Positions 45,260-54,033 of a DNA stretch of 64,000 bases are shown here, in pieces (position 1 is the first letter of the stretch; each line of letters begins with the position of its first letter). The stretch is from Janthinobacterium sp. GW456P (GTDB taxonomy: Bacteria > Pseudomonadota > Gammaproteobacteria > Burkholderiales > Burkholderiaceae_D): NCBI RefSeq assembly GCF_002127655.1, contig NZ_NEHB01000004.1, positions 62,298 to 126,297 on the forward strand. Reading direction: 5' to 3'. A model generated the notes under the pieces. The model searched no databases. It saw only the letters and a program-made list of their open reading frames with translations, and had not been told where the DNA came from. The position numbers and the translations under genes are program-made.

Positions 45260-46475
45260 CAAAATGACAGCGGGAGCGGCCGCAGGCGCGCCCGCAACGC
45301 CAGCGGCCGCGCCGCAAGCGAAAAGCTATGCCGGCTTCTTGAAGAACAATATGCGCGACTACGGCATGCTGCTCTCCCTGATCGTCATCATGGGCTTTTT
45401 CCAGTACATGACGAACGGCACCCTGATGGAGCCGCTGAACCTGACCAACCTGGTGCTGCAGAACAGCTACATCGTCATCATGGCGCTGGGCATGCTGATG
45501 GTCATCGTGGCCGGCCATATCGACTTGTCCGTCGGCTCAGTGGTCGGCTTTGTCGGCGCACTGGCGGCCGTCCTGATCGTCAACTACGAAATGAACTTTG
45601 TCGCCGCCAGCATCCTCTGCCTGCTGGCCGGCGCCGTCATCGGCGGCGCGCAAGGCTATTTCGTCGCCTTCTTTAAAATCCCGTCCTTCATCGTCACCCT
45701 GGCCGGCATGCTGGTGTTCAAGGGCCTGACCCTGGCGCTGCTGGCAGGCCAGTCGGTCGGCCCCTTCCCGGAAGGCTTCCAGATGCTCAGCTCGGGCTTT
45801 TTGCCCGACCCGTTCGGCGGCGACAACCTGCGCGGCCTGTCGCTGCTGCTGGGCGTGATCGCCGCCGCGGCGCTGATCGTCACCTCGCTGCGCAGCCGCG
45901 CCAAGCAACTGAAACACGGCATGGAAAACGAGCCGCGCGCCTTCTTCCTGCTGAAAAACGCCATTTTCGCCGCCGTGATGGTGTATTTCAGCTACCTGCT
46001 GGCGTCCTACCGCGGCTTTCCCAACGTGCTGGCCGTGATGTCGCTGCTCATCGTCGCCTACACCTTCATCACCAACCGCACCGTGCTGGGCCGACGCGTG
46101 TATGCCGTGGGCGGCAACGAGAAGGCGGCGCGCCTGTCCGGTATCAAGACGGAGCGCGTCAGCTTCTACACCTTCGTCAACATGGGCATGCTGGCCGCGC
46201 TGGCCGGCCTGATCTTCGCGGCGCGCCTGAACACGGCCACGCCGAAAGCAGGCACGGGTTTCGAGCTGGACGTGATCGCCGCCTGCTTCATCGGCGGCGC
46301 CTCGGCCTCGGGCGGCGTGGGCAAGGTGATGGGGGCCGTCATCGGCGCCTTCATCATGGGCGTGATGAACAACGGCATGTCCATCATGGGCATCGGCATC
46401 GACTACCAGCAGGTGATCAAGGGCCTGGTGCTGCTGGCGGCCGTGTTCATCGACGTGATTAATAAAAATAAATGA
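45252..46475 (+). CDS. mmsB: Multiple-monosaccharide ABC transporter permease
   Basis: Permease of 407 residues (GguB type). After a soluble Ala-rich N terminus of about 35 residues come about ten membrane segments, including [20 protein letters not shown], the conserved [19 protein letters not shown] and [14 protein letters not shown]. It pairs with MmsA and ChvE. The ATG overlaps the mmsA end by 8 nt, so translation is probably coupled. A strong terminator follows 40 bp downstream. Confidence 0.92.
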   Translation: MDNKMTAGAAAGAPATPAAAPQAKSYAGFLKNNMRDYGMLLSLIVIMGFFQYMTNGTLMEPLNLTNLVLQNSYIVIMALGMLMVIVAGHIDLSVGSVVGFVGALAAVLIVNYEMNFVAASILCLLAGAVIGGAQGYFVAFFKIPSFIVTLAGMLVFKGLTLALLAGQSVGPFPEGFQMLSSGFLPDPFGGDNLRGLSLLLGVIAAAALIVTSLRSRAKQLKHGMENEPRAFFLLKNAIFAAVMVYFSYLLASYRGFPNVLAVMSLLIVAYTFITNRTVLGRRVYAVGGNEKAARLSGIKTERVSFYTFVNMGMLAALAGLIFAARLNTATPKAGTGFELDVIAACFIGGASASGGVGKVMGAVIGAFIMGVMNNGMSIMGIGIDYQQVIKGLVLLAAVFIDVINKNK

Positions 46476-46515
46476 GAAGAACAAGGAAGCACAGGTTCGA
46501 GCCTTAGGGGGCTCT

Positions 46516-46540
46516 GGCCGGCGTTCGCGCCGGCCTTTTT
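46516..46540 (+). terminator. Rho-independent terminator of chvE-mmsAB
   Basis: GGCCGGCG and CGCCGGCC form a perfect 8-bp stem closed by a TTCG tetraloop, followed by five T. The last T belongs to the stop codon of the convergent flavoprotein gene. Confidence 0.92.
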
Positions 46541-48171
46541 CATTTCATGGCCAGACGCGCGGCGCGGTCGCCCCACCACGCCGCCTCTTCAAATACGGAA
46601 AAGCCCGACAAATCCGCATGCGCGAACAGGATGGCGCCGTCGTGCTCGCGCAAGGCCTTCAGTCCCGCATTGCTGCGAAACCCCGGCAAGGGCGCCGCCA
46701 TGGCGTGGCCGCGCACGGTGATGTCGACGCGCTCGACGCAGCGGGCAAAATCGCGCCCATACGCCGTCTTCAAATCGACGCTGGCCAGCGCCAGCAGTTC
46801 CTCGGGCGTGGCCGTATCGAGCCACTTGCGCGCTTGCTGCGGCGTGCGGTCGGACAGGGCCACGTAAGCGCTGAAGACGGTTTTCTCGGGCGGGCGCACG
46901 CGGATATCCTGGTGCGTGGAGACGACGTAGCCAAGGCCCGGCTCCTGGTACACCACGTTGTCCCAGCACAGGGGCGCATGCGGCCGTTCGTCGGGAAAGC
47001 GTTTCAGTAAAAAATTCGCCACCATCCACGGCGCGTAGGCAGGCGTATGGCGCTGCGCGTCAAAGCCATACTCGGCGATGTTCTTCACCACGCGCGATGC
47101 CACATACAAGGGCATGGCGCAGATGGCCTTGCGCGCCTTGACCAGGTAGGTGCGCGGCTGGCCGTCGACCAGCTCCAGGCACAGCGCTTCCACGCCCTGT
47201 TTTGTGGTGGTCACGGAAACCACCGTGCCCGCATGACGTTTGACGCCTGAGGCCTGCTCCATGGCCGTGGCGACCGGTTGCATGCCGCCCGGCCAGGTCA
47301 GCCAGGCGCCATTGCCCGCGTTGACCGCCTGGCCCCAGCGGCTGCAATAGTAATGCAGGCCGGCCCAAGCCGAGACCTGGTCGTAGCGCGTGCCGTAATC
47401 GTCGCGGCAGCAGTAGTTCAGGTACCAGTGCAGGGTGGGCGAGGTATAGCCCTCGCGCTCCATCCACTGTTTTAACGTGATGGTGTCGAGCGCCTGCCAG
47501 GCCGGGTCCTGCGACGATTCCACGGTAGGGAACACGAACACGCGCTTGCCATCATTGCCATGCGTCTGGCGCAGGCGCCGCACCTCGGCAAAGAAGCGTT
47601 CATGCTGCGCCAGTTCCGCAGGTGGCACGCCTTCGGTGGGGATGAAGCCGTCCTGCCAGTGGCCGTTGAACAGCAATCGCTCTTCCGGCGCGTGCAGGAT
47701 GTAGCGCTCGTCGTAAGTCGGCTTTTCCGCCTGCGGATCGCGCTGGATAATTCCCAGGTCGAACAGGATCTCGCGCACGTGCGTCGATTCGGGCGAAGGC
47801 AGCGGCAGGTAATGGCCACCGGTCGGATAGGCCAGGTCGCCGAAATGGCCGCCGGCCGCGTTGCCATACGGCTGCGGGCCGTCGACCATGAGAAAGTCCC
47901 GGTGCCCCAGCTTGTTCAGGCGCCAGGCAGCCGTCAAACCCGCGATGCCCGAGCCGAGGATGGCCACGTCGGTGTTCAAGGTGCGTGAAGGTGGCGGCAA
48001 GGCCTTGCGCTCGCGCAGCAGCTCGCGCAAATAGTGTCCTTCGCTGCGGCCCGGATACAGTACCTTGGGCGTGATTTCCTGCCAGCGCAGATACGCGGCG
48101 ATGCTGCCGATGCCGGCGGCGGCCGCCGCGGTGCCGCCAGCGGCCCACAGCATGAAGGAGCGGCGCTGCAT
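46540..48171 (-). CDS. Tat-exported FAD-dependent amine oxidase-like flavoprotein
   Basis: Flavoprotein of 543 residues. The N terminus MQRRSFMLWAAGGTAAAA has a twin-arginine motif (RRSFML) before a hydrophobic stretch, so export in folded form by Tat is likely. The FAD-binding GSGIAGLTAAWRL is at about 73-85, with a second FAD contact near MVDGPQPYGNAAGG. The C-terminal SGFSVFEEAAWWGDRAA is a typical flavin amine oxidase ending. The ATG overlaps the aminopropyltransferase stop by 1 nt (TGATG), which suggests polyamine oxidation, but the substrate is not proven. It converges on mmsB. Confidence 0.8.
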   Translation of the reverse strand: MQRRSFMLWAAGGTAAAAAGIGSIAAYLRWQEITPKVLYPGRSEGHYLRELLRERKALPPPSRTLNTDVAILGSGIAGLTAAWRLNKLGHRDFLMVDGPQPYGNAAGGHFGDLAYPTGGHYLPLPSPESTHVREILFDLGIIQRDPQAEKPTYDERYILHAPEERLLFNGHWQDGFIPTEGVPPAELAQHERFFAEVRRLRQTHGNDGKRVFVFPTVESSQDPAWQALDTITLKQWMEREGYTSPTLHWYLNYCCRDDYGTRYDQVSAWAGLHYYCSRWGQAVNAGNGAWLTWPGGMQPVATAMEQASGVKRHAGTVVSVTTTKQGVEALCLELVDGQPRTYLVKARKAICAMPLYVASRVVKNIAEYGFDAQRHTPAYAPWMVANFLLKRFPDERPHAPLCWDNVVYQEPGLGYVVSTHQDIRVRPPEKTVFSAYVALSDRTPQQARKWLDTATPEELLALASVDLKTAYGRDFARCVERVDITVRGHAMAAPLPGFRSNAGLKALREHDGAILFAHADLSGFSVFEEAAWWGDRAARLAMK

Positions 48172-49682
48172 CAGCGGATCACCCGGTTCCAGTCCTGCTC
48201 GAATTCATGCACGAGCGACTGGGTATTCAAGCGGTTGGGCGCCATCGGCAGCGGCTGCATGTCGGGCGGGAAGAGGAACATCTCGCGCGTGGTGTCCGCA
48301 TTCAGGTAGCGCATCGGCAGGCGGTATTTCTTCGGCGGTGTGTAGTCGAGCTGGGGCGAGGCGAGGATAAACCCCCATTCGCCGAACGAGGGCACGTAAG
48401 CGTGGTAGGGCCAGGTGCGCATGCCCACTTCGCGCAGGGTGGCATCGATGGTCCAGTAGGCGTGCGGGGCAAAGAACGGCGACGTCGACTGCACCACCAT
48501 CAGGCCCTTGGCGGCCAGGTGCTTTTTCACAAGGTCGTAGAACGGCACCGAATACAGTTTGCCGAGCGCGAAGCTCGATGGATCGGGGAAGTCGACGATG
48601 GCCGCGTCGAACATGTCGCCGTTGTTGCGCAGCCAGACGGCGGCATCGGCATTGACGACGGTGACGCGCTTGTCCGAGAACGCGTTGTTATTTAACTTTG
48701 CCAGTTCCGGACGCATGGTAAACGCGGCCGTCATGGCCGGGTCCAGGTCGACCACGGTGACATGCTCGATCTGTGGATAACGGAGGATTTCGCGCAGCGC
48801 CAGGCCGTCGCCGCCGCCCAGCACCAGCACGCGGCGCGCCCACGGCAGCGCTTCCAGCACGGGGTGCACCAGCGCCTCGTGGTAGCGGTACTCGTCGCGC
48901 GAGGAAAACTGCAGGTTGCCGTTGATGTACAGCCGCGTATCGTCCTTCCAGCGCGTGATCACCAGGCGCTGGTAGGGCGTGGTGGTGGAATACACGATCT
49001 GGTCGCCGAACAGGCCGTGCTCGCCCCAGGCCACCATGCGGTCGGACATGGCGAAGCCGGCGACCAGCACCAGCATCACGGCGCAGGCGCGCAGGAAGCG
49101 CCCCGTGAGGTTCTTCAGCTCCGCGCGGAACACGTAAATCGTCCACAGGCCCACGCCCACGTTGAGCATGCCGAACAAAAAGCCCGTGCGCACCAGGCCC
49201 AGGTAGGGCGACAGCACCAGCGGGAACAGCAGGGAGACGGCCAGCGCGCCCAGGTAATCGAAGGTGAGCACGCGGCTGACCAGCTCGGAAAACTCCGTCT
49301 GGCGCGAATTCAGGGCGCGCATCACCAGCGGCACTTCCATGCCGACCAGTGCGCCGATCAGGAACACCATCACATACAATAAGGTGCGAAAGGGCGCGGC
49401 CATCCACGAAAACGTCATGAACAGGATGGCGGCCGACAAGCCGCCGATCAGGCCGACGGCCAGTTCGATGTCGACGAAGCGCGACAGCACGTCGCCGTCG
49501 CGCACATACTTGGAAAAGTGAGCGCCTACGCCCATGGCAAACAGGTAGCAGCCGATGATGGTGGAAAACTGCAGGATGGAGTCGCCAAGCAGGTAGCTGG
49601 ACATGGCGCCGGCGATCAGCTCATACGCGAGGCCGCAGGAGGCGACCACGAAGACGGACAAAATCAGAATCTTTTTGTTCAT
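48171..49682 (-). CDS. Membrane-bound spermidine synthase-like aminopropyltransferase
   Basis: Protein of 503 residues. Residues 1-215 contain about seven membrane segments (SVFVVASCGLAYELIAGAMS, IIGCYLFAMGVGAHF and so on). Residues about 225-480 are a spermidine synthase domain: NLQFSSRDEYRYHEALVHP at 257-274, LGGGDGLALREIL at 288-300, VVDLDPAMTAAF and IVDFPDPSS at 362-370. The motifs suggest transfer of an aminopropyl group from decarboxylated AdoMet. The AdoMet decarboxylase is encoded in the divergent operon. The donor site faces the cytosol if the C terminus is inside. It is coupled to the flavoprotein gene downstream. Confidence 0.85.
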   Translation of the reverse strand: MNKKILILSVFVVASCGLAYELIAGAMSSYLLGDSILQFSTIIGCYLFAMGVGAHFSKYVRDGDVLSRFVDIELAVGLIGGLSAAILFMTFSWMAAPFRTLLYVMVFLIGALVGMEVPLVMRALNSRQTEFSELVSRVLTFDYLGALAVSLLFPLVLSPYLGLVRTGFLFGMLNVGVGLWTIYVFRAELKNLTGRFLRACAVMLVLVAGFAMSDRMVAWGEHGLFGDQIVYSTTTPYQRLVITRWKDDTRLYINGNLQFSSRDEYRYHEALVHPVLEALPWARRVLVLGGGDGLALREILRYPQIEHVTVVDLDPAMTAAFTMRPELAKLNNNAFSDKRVTVVNADAAVWLRNNGDMFDAAIVDFPDPSSFALGKLYSVPFYDLVKKHLAAKGLMVVQSTSPFFAPHAYWTIDATLREVGMRTWPYHAYVPSFGEWGFILASPQLDYTPPKKYRLPMRYLNADTTREMFLFPPDMQPLPMAPNRLNTQSLVHEFEQDWNRVIR

Positions 49683-49741
49683 TGGACTTTTTTTGTTCTA
49701 ATATGCGTTGACGTTATCAAATACTCATTGCGAGGAAAGCT

Positions 49742-50128
49742 GTGCCCGCCATCCTAAACTATCTGATCCATCTTATACTGGCCGCCGCGCTGCTGATTGC
49801 CTTTTTTATCATCTATACGCGCGTCACGCCGTATAAGGAAGTGCTGCTGATCCGCCAGGGCAACCAGGCGGCGGCCCTCTCGCTCGGTGGCGCGCTGCTG
49901 GGCTTTTCCGCCACCATCGCCTCGTCGCTGATGCACACGGCCGACTACCAGCAATTCTTCGCCTGGGCCTTCGGCGCCATGGTGGTGCAATTGCTGGCCT
50001 ATCTGGTGACCACGCGGCTGCTGCGCATGTCGAAGGACCAGATCGAATCGAACAACAGCGCCTTTGGCGGCCTGCTGGGCGCCATCTCCCTGTCGATCGG
50101 CGCCATCAACGCCGCCTGCATTTCCTGA
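49742..50128 (+). CDS. DUF350 family membrane protein
   Basis: Small membrane protein of 128 residues with four predicted membrane segments: IHLILAAALLIAFFIIYTRV, AAALSLGGALLGFSATIASS, FAWAFGAMVVQLLAYLVTTR and LLGAISLSIGAINAACIS. This is the DUF350/YjfL pattern, which has an internal repeat of two helices. Function is unknown; relatives lie next to glutathionylspermidine-synthase-like and PspA-like genes in E. coli (yjf cluster). The start is GTG with AGGA upstream. It is divergent from the aminopropyltransferase gene across 59 bp, and heads the plus-strand arm. Confidence 0.85.
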   Translation: MPAILNYLIHLILAAALLIAFFIIYTRVTPYKEVLLIRQGNQAAALSLGGALLGFSATIASSLMHTADYQQFFAWAFGAMVVQLLAYLVTTRLLRMSKDQIESNNSAFGGLLGAISLSIGAINAACIS

Positions 50129-50159
50129 CACCGCTTTATCTTATTCAAGGATATCCATC

Positions 50160-51182
50160 ATGAGCCTCGGCAGCTTTATCAAGAAGCAGTTTATCGACGT
50201 ACTGCAGTGGAACGAAGAGACGGAAGGCGTGCTGGCCTGGCGTTTTCCCATGCAGGATTTCGAGATCCAGAACGGCGCCATCCTGAATGTGCGCGAATCG
50301 CAGGTCGCTGTCTTCGTCAATGAAGGCAAGATCGCCGACGTCTTCGGTCCCGGCACGCACAAGCTGACGACGCAGACCTTGCCGTTGCTGACCAACCTGA
50401 AAAACTGGGACAAGCTGTTCGACTCGCCTTTCAAGTCGGACGTGTATTACTTCAGCACCCGCGTGCAGACTGGCCGCAAGTGGGGCACGCCGCAGCCGAT
50501 CACCATCCGCGACAAGGATTTCGACATGATCCGCGTGCGCGCCTTCGGCATGTACTCGTACCGCATCGCCGACGCCCGCACCTTCTTCACCGAGATCAGC
50601 GGCACGCGCGACGTCTATACGCGCGACGAGGTGGAAGACCAGTTGCGCGGCATTCTGATGTCGAGCATGGCCAGCTCGCTGGGCGGCGCGAACGTCCCCT
50701 TCCTCGACATGGCGGCCAACCAGGCGCTGATGGCGCAAGAGGTCAAGGATGGCCTGGCGCAGGCGTTTGCCCGCTATGGCGTGGGTCTCGATGAATTCAA
50801 CGTGGCCAGCATCAGCCTGCCCGAGGAATTGCAGGCGGCGCTCGACGAGCGCATCTCGGCCGGCATGAAGGGCGGCCTGGGTGCCGACAAGATGAGCGGC
50901 TACACGAAATTCCAGGTGGCCAATGCGATCCCGCTGGCAGCGCAGAACGAAGGCGGCATGGCCGGCATCGGCGCAGGCCTGGGCGCCGGGCTGTCGATCG
51001 GCCAGGTGATGGCGCAAAGCATGGGCGGTGCGCTGCAGCAGCCCGCCCCGGCGCCCGCGCCCGTGGAAGAACCGATCGAGGCGCGCCTGGAAAAACTCAA
51101 GGGCTTATTGGACAAGGGACTCATTTCGCCGGCCGACTACGACGGCGCCAAGGCTGAACTGCTGAAGAAACTGATCGGCTAA
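50160..51182 (+). CDS. SPFH-domain protein with C-terminal SHOCT domain
   Basis: Protein of 340 residues. An SPFH/band-7-like domain (about 25-240) is indicated by FEIQNGAILNVRESQVAVFV, GPGTHKLTTQTLPLLTNL and VRAFGMYSYRIADARTFF (virion-core-protein-like or YdjI group). A Gly-rich stretch AGIGAGLGAGLSIGQVM and a Pro/Ala linker precede a SHOCT motif (LEKLKGLLDKGLISPADYDGAKAELL, about 315-340), a short bihelical module found in membrane-linked oligomers. It likely forms an oligomer at the membrane. The ATG at 50160 has AAGGA upstream; a longer frame to 50064 runs into DUF350. Second gene of the arm. Confidence 0.82.
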   Translation: MSLGSFIKKQFIDVLQWNEETEGVLAWRFPMQDFEIQNGAILNVRESQVAVFVNEGKIADVFGPGTHKLTTQTLPLLTNLKNWDKLFDSPFKSDVYYFSTRVQTGRKWGTPQPITIRDKDFDMIRVRAFGMYSYRIADARTFFTEISGTRDVYTRDEVEDQLRGILMSSMASSLGGANVPFLDMAANQALMAQEVKDGLAQAFARYGVGLDEFNVASISLPEELQAALDERISAGMKGGLGADKMSGYTKFQVANAIPLAAQNEGGMAGIGAGLGAGLSIGQVMAQSMGGALQQPAPAPAPVEEPIEARLEKLKGLLDKGLISPADYDGAKAELLKKLIG

Positions 51183-51203
51183 ATACTGGCGAAATACGAC
51201 TGC

Positions 51204-52667
51204 ATGCAAACTGTTTCCTGTCCCAGCTGCGGCGCGGAAGTCCGCTTCCGCTCGCACGCTTCCGTGCTCGCCGTGTGCGAGTACTGCCACAGCACCATCC
51301 TCAAGGACGCCGATGCCGTCAGGGACATCGGCAAGATGTCGGCCGTCCTGGAAGACTATACGCCGATCCAGATCGGCACGGCCGGCGTGCACGATGGCGT
51401 CCACTTCACCGTCGTCGGACGCATCCAGCAGCGCTACAGCGCCGGCACGTGGAACGAGTGGTATCTGCTGTTCGACGACGCCAGCACGGCGTGGCTGGGC
51501 GACTCGTCCGGCCTGTACACCCTGACGCGTGTACGCAAGACCCAGGACACCCTGCCCGCCTTTGGCGCGCTGGCGCCGGGCAAGCGCTACACGATCTGCG
51601 GCGAGCCGTACACGGCCGCCGAGATCCGCAATGCCGAATGCATCGCCGGCCAGGGCGAACTGCCGTTCAAGGTGGGCGCGGGCTGGCGTATCCAGGTGGC
51701 GGACTTGCGCAACTACGCCAGCTTCGTCACGCTCGACTACACGGACGGCCCGCAACCGGTCGTCTACCAGGGCGTCGCCGTCACCCTGGACAGTTTGCAA
51801 TGCCAGCTGCTGCGCGACGATGACGCCATTGCCAAAAGCGCCGGCAAGTACCGCGGCAAGCTCGATGCGCTCGACTGCCCTTCCTGCGGCAGCGGCATCC
51901 ACTATGTGCCCGGTGCGGCGGCGCAGCTGGTATGCCCCGCCTGCCACGCGCAGCTCGACGCCAGCGGCCAGGAAGCGCAGGTGCTGGCCATAGGCAAGCA
52001 GGTGCACGACAACGCCGACCTCACGCTGGAACTGGGCGCCAGCGCGAAGATCAACAATGCCGACTTCACGGTGATCGGCATGATGCGCCGCGCCGACGAC
52101 GAAGGCAGCGAGTGGAACGAATACCTGCTGTTCAGCGCGCGCGCCGGCTTCTTCTGGCTGGTCGAGACGGACGAGGGCTGGTCGCGCTCGAACGTGCTGC
52201 CGAACTGGCCCAACTGGGCCTCATTGGACGCCGATACCTGCAAGCTCGATGGCGCCACCTACCGCAAGCTGTATGACTACGGCTCGCAGGTCGTGTACGC
52301 GGCGGGCGCCTTCAACTGGAAGGTGGCCGTCGGCGACAGCACGCACGTCTTTGAATTCGAACAGGGACAAGCAAAATTGGCGGCGGAACTCACCGGCGAG
52401 GAAATGACCTGGTCGCGCTCCGTGCCCGTCGCCTACGACCAGATGGCCGCCTGGTTCGGCGCCGCCTTCCATGGCGGCGCCAAGGCGCAGAATATCGCGC
52501 TCAGTCACCGCGGCATCGCCAAGGTTTTCATGGTCATCGTGCTGGTCTTGAATGCGATCCCCATGTTCGTCTCGTTCTCCAGCACCTTGCTGTGGAGCGT
52601 GCTGGGCTGCCTGGCGCTGTTCCTGCCCGCCGCTTTTCTCGACAAGAATGCAAAGAATCCCCCATGA
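51204..52667 (+). CDS. DUF4178 protein with two zinc-ribbon and DUF4178 repeats and C-terminal membrane hairpin
   Basis: Protein of 487 residues with a duplicated plan. Each half has a zinc-ribbon (SCPSCGAEVRFR...CEYCHS at the start; LDCPSCGSGIHY...VCPACHA near 215-250) followed by a DUF4178 domain (DFTVIGMMRRADDEGSEWNEYLLF, HFTVVGRIQQRYSAGTWNEW). Two membrane segments follow near the end (GIAKVFMVIVLVLNAIPMFV and LLWSVLGCLALFLPAAFL). Domain function is unknown; the family is found next to polyamine genes and membrane channels. The stop overlaps the next ATG. Confidence 0.82.
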   Translation: MQTVSCPSCGAEVRFRSHASVLAVCEYCHSTILKDADAVRDIGKMSAVLEDYTPIQIGTAGVHDGVHFTVVGRIQQRYSAGTWNEWYLLFDDASTAWLGDSSGLYTLTRVRKTQDTLPAFGALAPGKRYTICGEPYTAAEIRNAECIAGQGELPFKVGAGWRIQVADLRNYASFVTLDYTDGPQPVVYQGVAVTLDSLQCQLLRDDDAIAKSAGKYRGKLDALDCPSCGSGIHYVPGAAAQLVCPACHAQLDASGQEAQVLAIGKQVHDNADLTLELGASAKINNADFTVIGMMRRADDEGSEWNEYLLFSARAGFFWLVETDEGWSRSNVLPNWPNWASLDADTCKLDGATYRKLYDYGSQVVYAAGAFNWKVAVGDSTHVFEFEQGQAKLAAELTGEEMTWSRSVPVAYDQMAAWFGAAFHGGAKAQNIALSHRGIAKVFMVIVLVLNAIPMFVSFSSTLLWSVLGCLALFLPAAFLDKNAKNPP

Positions 52668-52840
52668 GTAAATACGTGATCTACGCCCTGATGGTGACGT
52701 TTTCCGTCACGGCCGCCAACTGGGTGCGCATGTTCAAGGTGGCCGGCAGCGGCAGCAGCGGCGGCAGCAGCTGGAGTTCGCGCACGGGCGGCGGCGGCGG
52801 CAGCTATGGCGGCGGCTCCAGCGGCGGCAGCCACAAATAA
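52664..52840 (+). CDS. Small membrane peptide with Gly/Ser-rich tail
   Basis: Peptide of 58 residues: one hydrophobic segment (YVIYALMVTFSVTAANWVRM) and a tail of Gly, Ser and Thr with a few Arg and a final His-Lys. Its ATG overlaps the DUF4178 stop (ATGA) and its stop is 2 bp before the AdoMet decarboxylase start, so it is firmly inside the operon. No family was recognised. Gly/Ser tails like this occur on single-pass proteins with secreted or membrane-interacting ends. It is too short to be found by size alone, but the coupling argues that it is real. Confidence 0.7.
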   Translation: MSKYVIYALMVTFSVTAANWVRMFKVAGSGSSGGSSWSSRTGGGGGSYGGGSSGGSHK

Positions 52841-52842
52841 GC

Positions 52843-53208
52843 ATGGCGTCCGTACCGCATCTGCCCGAGGGCACCCACCTGCTGGCCGACCTGTCGGGCA
52901 TCGCGCCGGAACGGCTGCGCGATTGCGCCGCGCTCGAGCACCTGCTGCGCGAGGCGGCCGTCGCGGCCGGCGCGCAGGTACTGCACGGCCATTTCCACAG
53001 CTTTGGCCCGGGCCAGGGCGTCACGGGCGTGCTGCTGCTGGCCGAATCGCATATCTCCATCCACACCTGGCCCGAAGTGGACTTTGCCGCCGTCGACATC
53101 TTCATGTGCGGCGCGGCCCGGCCGCAGCTGGCGCTGGACATCATCCAGGAGGCGCTGCAGGCGGCGCATTGCCAGCTGCAGTCCGTGCGGCGCGCGCCGC
53201 CCGGGTAG
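52843..53208 (+). CDS. speH: S-adenosylmethionine decarboxylase, SpeH type
   Basis: Pyruvoyl-dependent AdoMet decarboxylase of 121 residues (class 1b, short prokaryotic type). Self-cleavage is expected between Glu68 and Ser69 in LLLAESHISIHTWPE, with His74 and Cys89 (DIFMCGAA) as the usual processing and catalytic residues. It supplies decarboxylated AdoMet, the donor for the membrane aminopropyltransferase encoded divergently. It starts 2 bp after the Gly/Ser peptide and closes the five-gene arm. Its location beside membrane proteins rather than a cytosolic speE is notable. Confidence 0.9.
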   Translation: MASVPHLPEGTHLLADLSGIAPERLRDCAALEHLLREAAVAAGAQVLHGHFHSFGPGQGVTGVLLLAESHISIHTWPEVDFAAVDIFMCGAARPQLALDIIQEALQAAHCQLQSVRRAPPG

Positions 53209-53277
53209 GCCTGGCGTCGCTGGTGGATCGCGTGGGGATCGCTTACACTGTCGGCTGATCCCCCAACCGTGACTCCC

Positions 53278-53832
53278 ATGCGCCGTTCCGCCCTCCTTGC
53301 CCTGCCCCTGCTGCTGCTGGTTTCCGCCTGCGATGACTATACGGCGCCCAGCCTGTACCAGGCCACCACGCCCGAGTGCAAGACGTGGACGGAGGGCTCG
53401 CGTTTCGAACTGCCGCGCGGTATCAGCATCTACGCCACGCCGCCTGTCACCCTGAAGGAAGGCGGCACGGAACTGGCGCTGATCTTCACTTTACCCGTTG
53501 GCACGCAAGCCAGTTTTACGCGCCTGTCCTTCCTGCTGGAAGAACCGAAAAAGCCGCCTTTCGGAGAGGCCAAGGTACTCACCATCTACCAGCGCGGCAT
53601 GAACCAGAAGGCGGAAATCGTCGACGTCATCGAGCAGCTGCCCATCATGTTTGCCGCCGTCGGCTCTAGCGCCGAAACCCAGTGGCGCTTGCGCCTGCAA
53701 CTGCCGCGCCAGCTGCCGCAGCGCTTTGACTTGTCGATGCCCGACATGCTCGTCGGCGGCAAGCGCTACCCGGTGCGCACGTTTACGTACCGCTATTTCC
53801 CCGAACGCAGCGCCTACGGCATGTGCACCTAA
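53278..53832 (+). CDS. Predicted lipoprotein, unknown function
   Basis: Protein of 184 residues. The N terminus RRSALLALPLLLLVSACDD is a lipoprotein signal with lipobox LVSAC, so Cys18 would be lipidated; aspartates at +2/+3 would favour inner-membrane retention by the E. coli rule. The remainder is a beta-rich domain (GISIYATPPVTLKEGGTELA, WRLRLQLPRQLPQRFDL) not recognised. ATG 53278 is preferred to GTG 53269. A TACACT box 30 bp upstream may be its -10. It comes after the speH arm, perhaps under its own promoter. Confidence 0.7.
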   Translation: MRRSALLALPLLLLVSACDDYTAPSLYQATTPECKTWTEGSRFELPRGISIYATPPVTLKEGGTELALIFTLPVGTQASFTRLSFLLEEPKKPPFGEAKVLTIYQRGMNQKAEIVDVIEQLPIMFAAVGSSAETQWRLRLQLPRQLPQRFDLSMPDMLVGGKRYPVRTFTYRYFPERSAYGMCT

Positions 53833-53854
53833 TTCAAAAATCGCGCCAACAGTG

Positions 53855-53888
53855 TGTCGGATTACGCCCTGCGGACTAATCCGACCTA
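53855..53888 (-). repeat. REP-like palindrome, copy 9 (decayed head)
   Basis: TGTCGGATTACG...CTAATCCGACCTA. The GTAG head has decayed (CTTAGG on the minus strand). It stands alone in the 349-bp gap between the lipoprotein gene and rsgA. Confidence 0.75.
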
Positions 53889-53979
53889 AGGCATGTGCAG
53901 CTGAGCCACACCGTCCATTGACGGCGGCGCAAGCCGCTGGCACACTGGCGTTTTCCATCACACCACAGGAGTAGACAAC

Positions 53980-54018
53980 ATGCGCCATTCGGATACTGCC
54001 GTGCTGTCGGCTGCCTGA
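53980..54018 (+). CDS. Leader peptide reading frame upstream of rsgA (12 codons)
   Basis: A short frame encodes MRHSDTAVLSAA. It has AGGAG eight bases before the ATG, one of the best ribosome sites in the region. It ends 163 bp before the rsgA start and is followed by a series of hairpins, so it may act in attenuation or translational control of rsgA. Whether the peptide is made is unknown. No gene in the same gap competes with it. Confidence 0.4.
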   Translation: MRHSDTAVLSAA

Positions 54019-54033
54019 TCACTGTTTTCCCCT

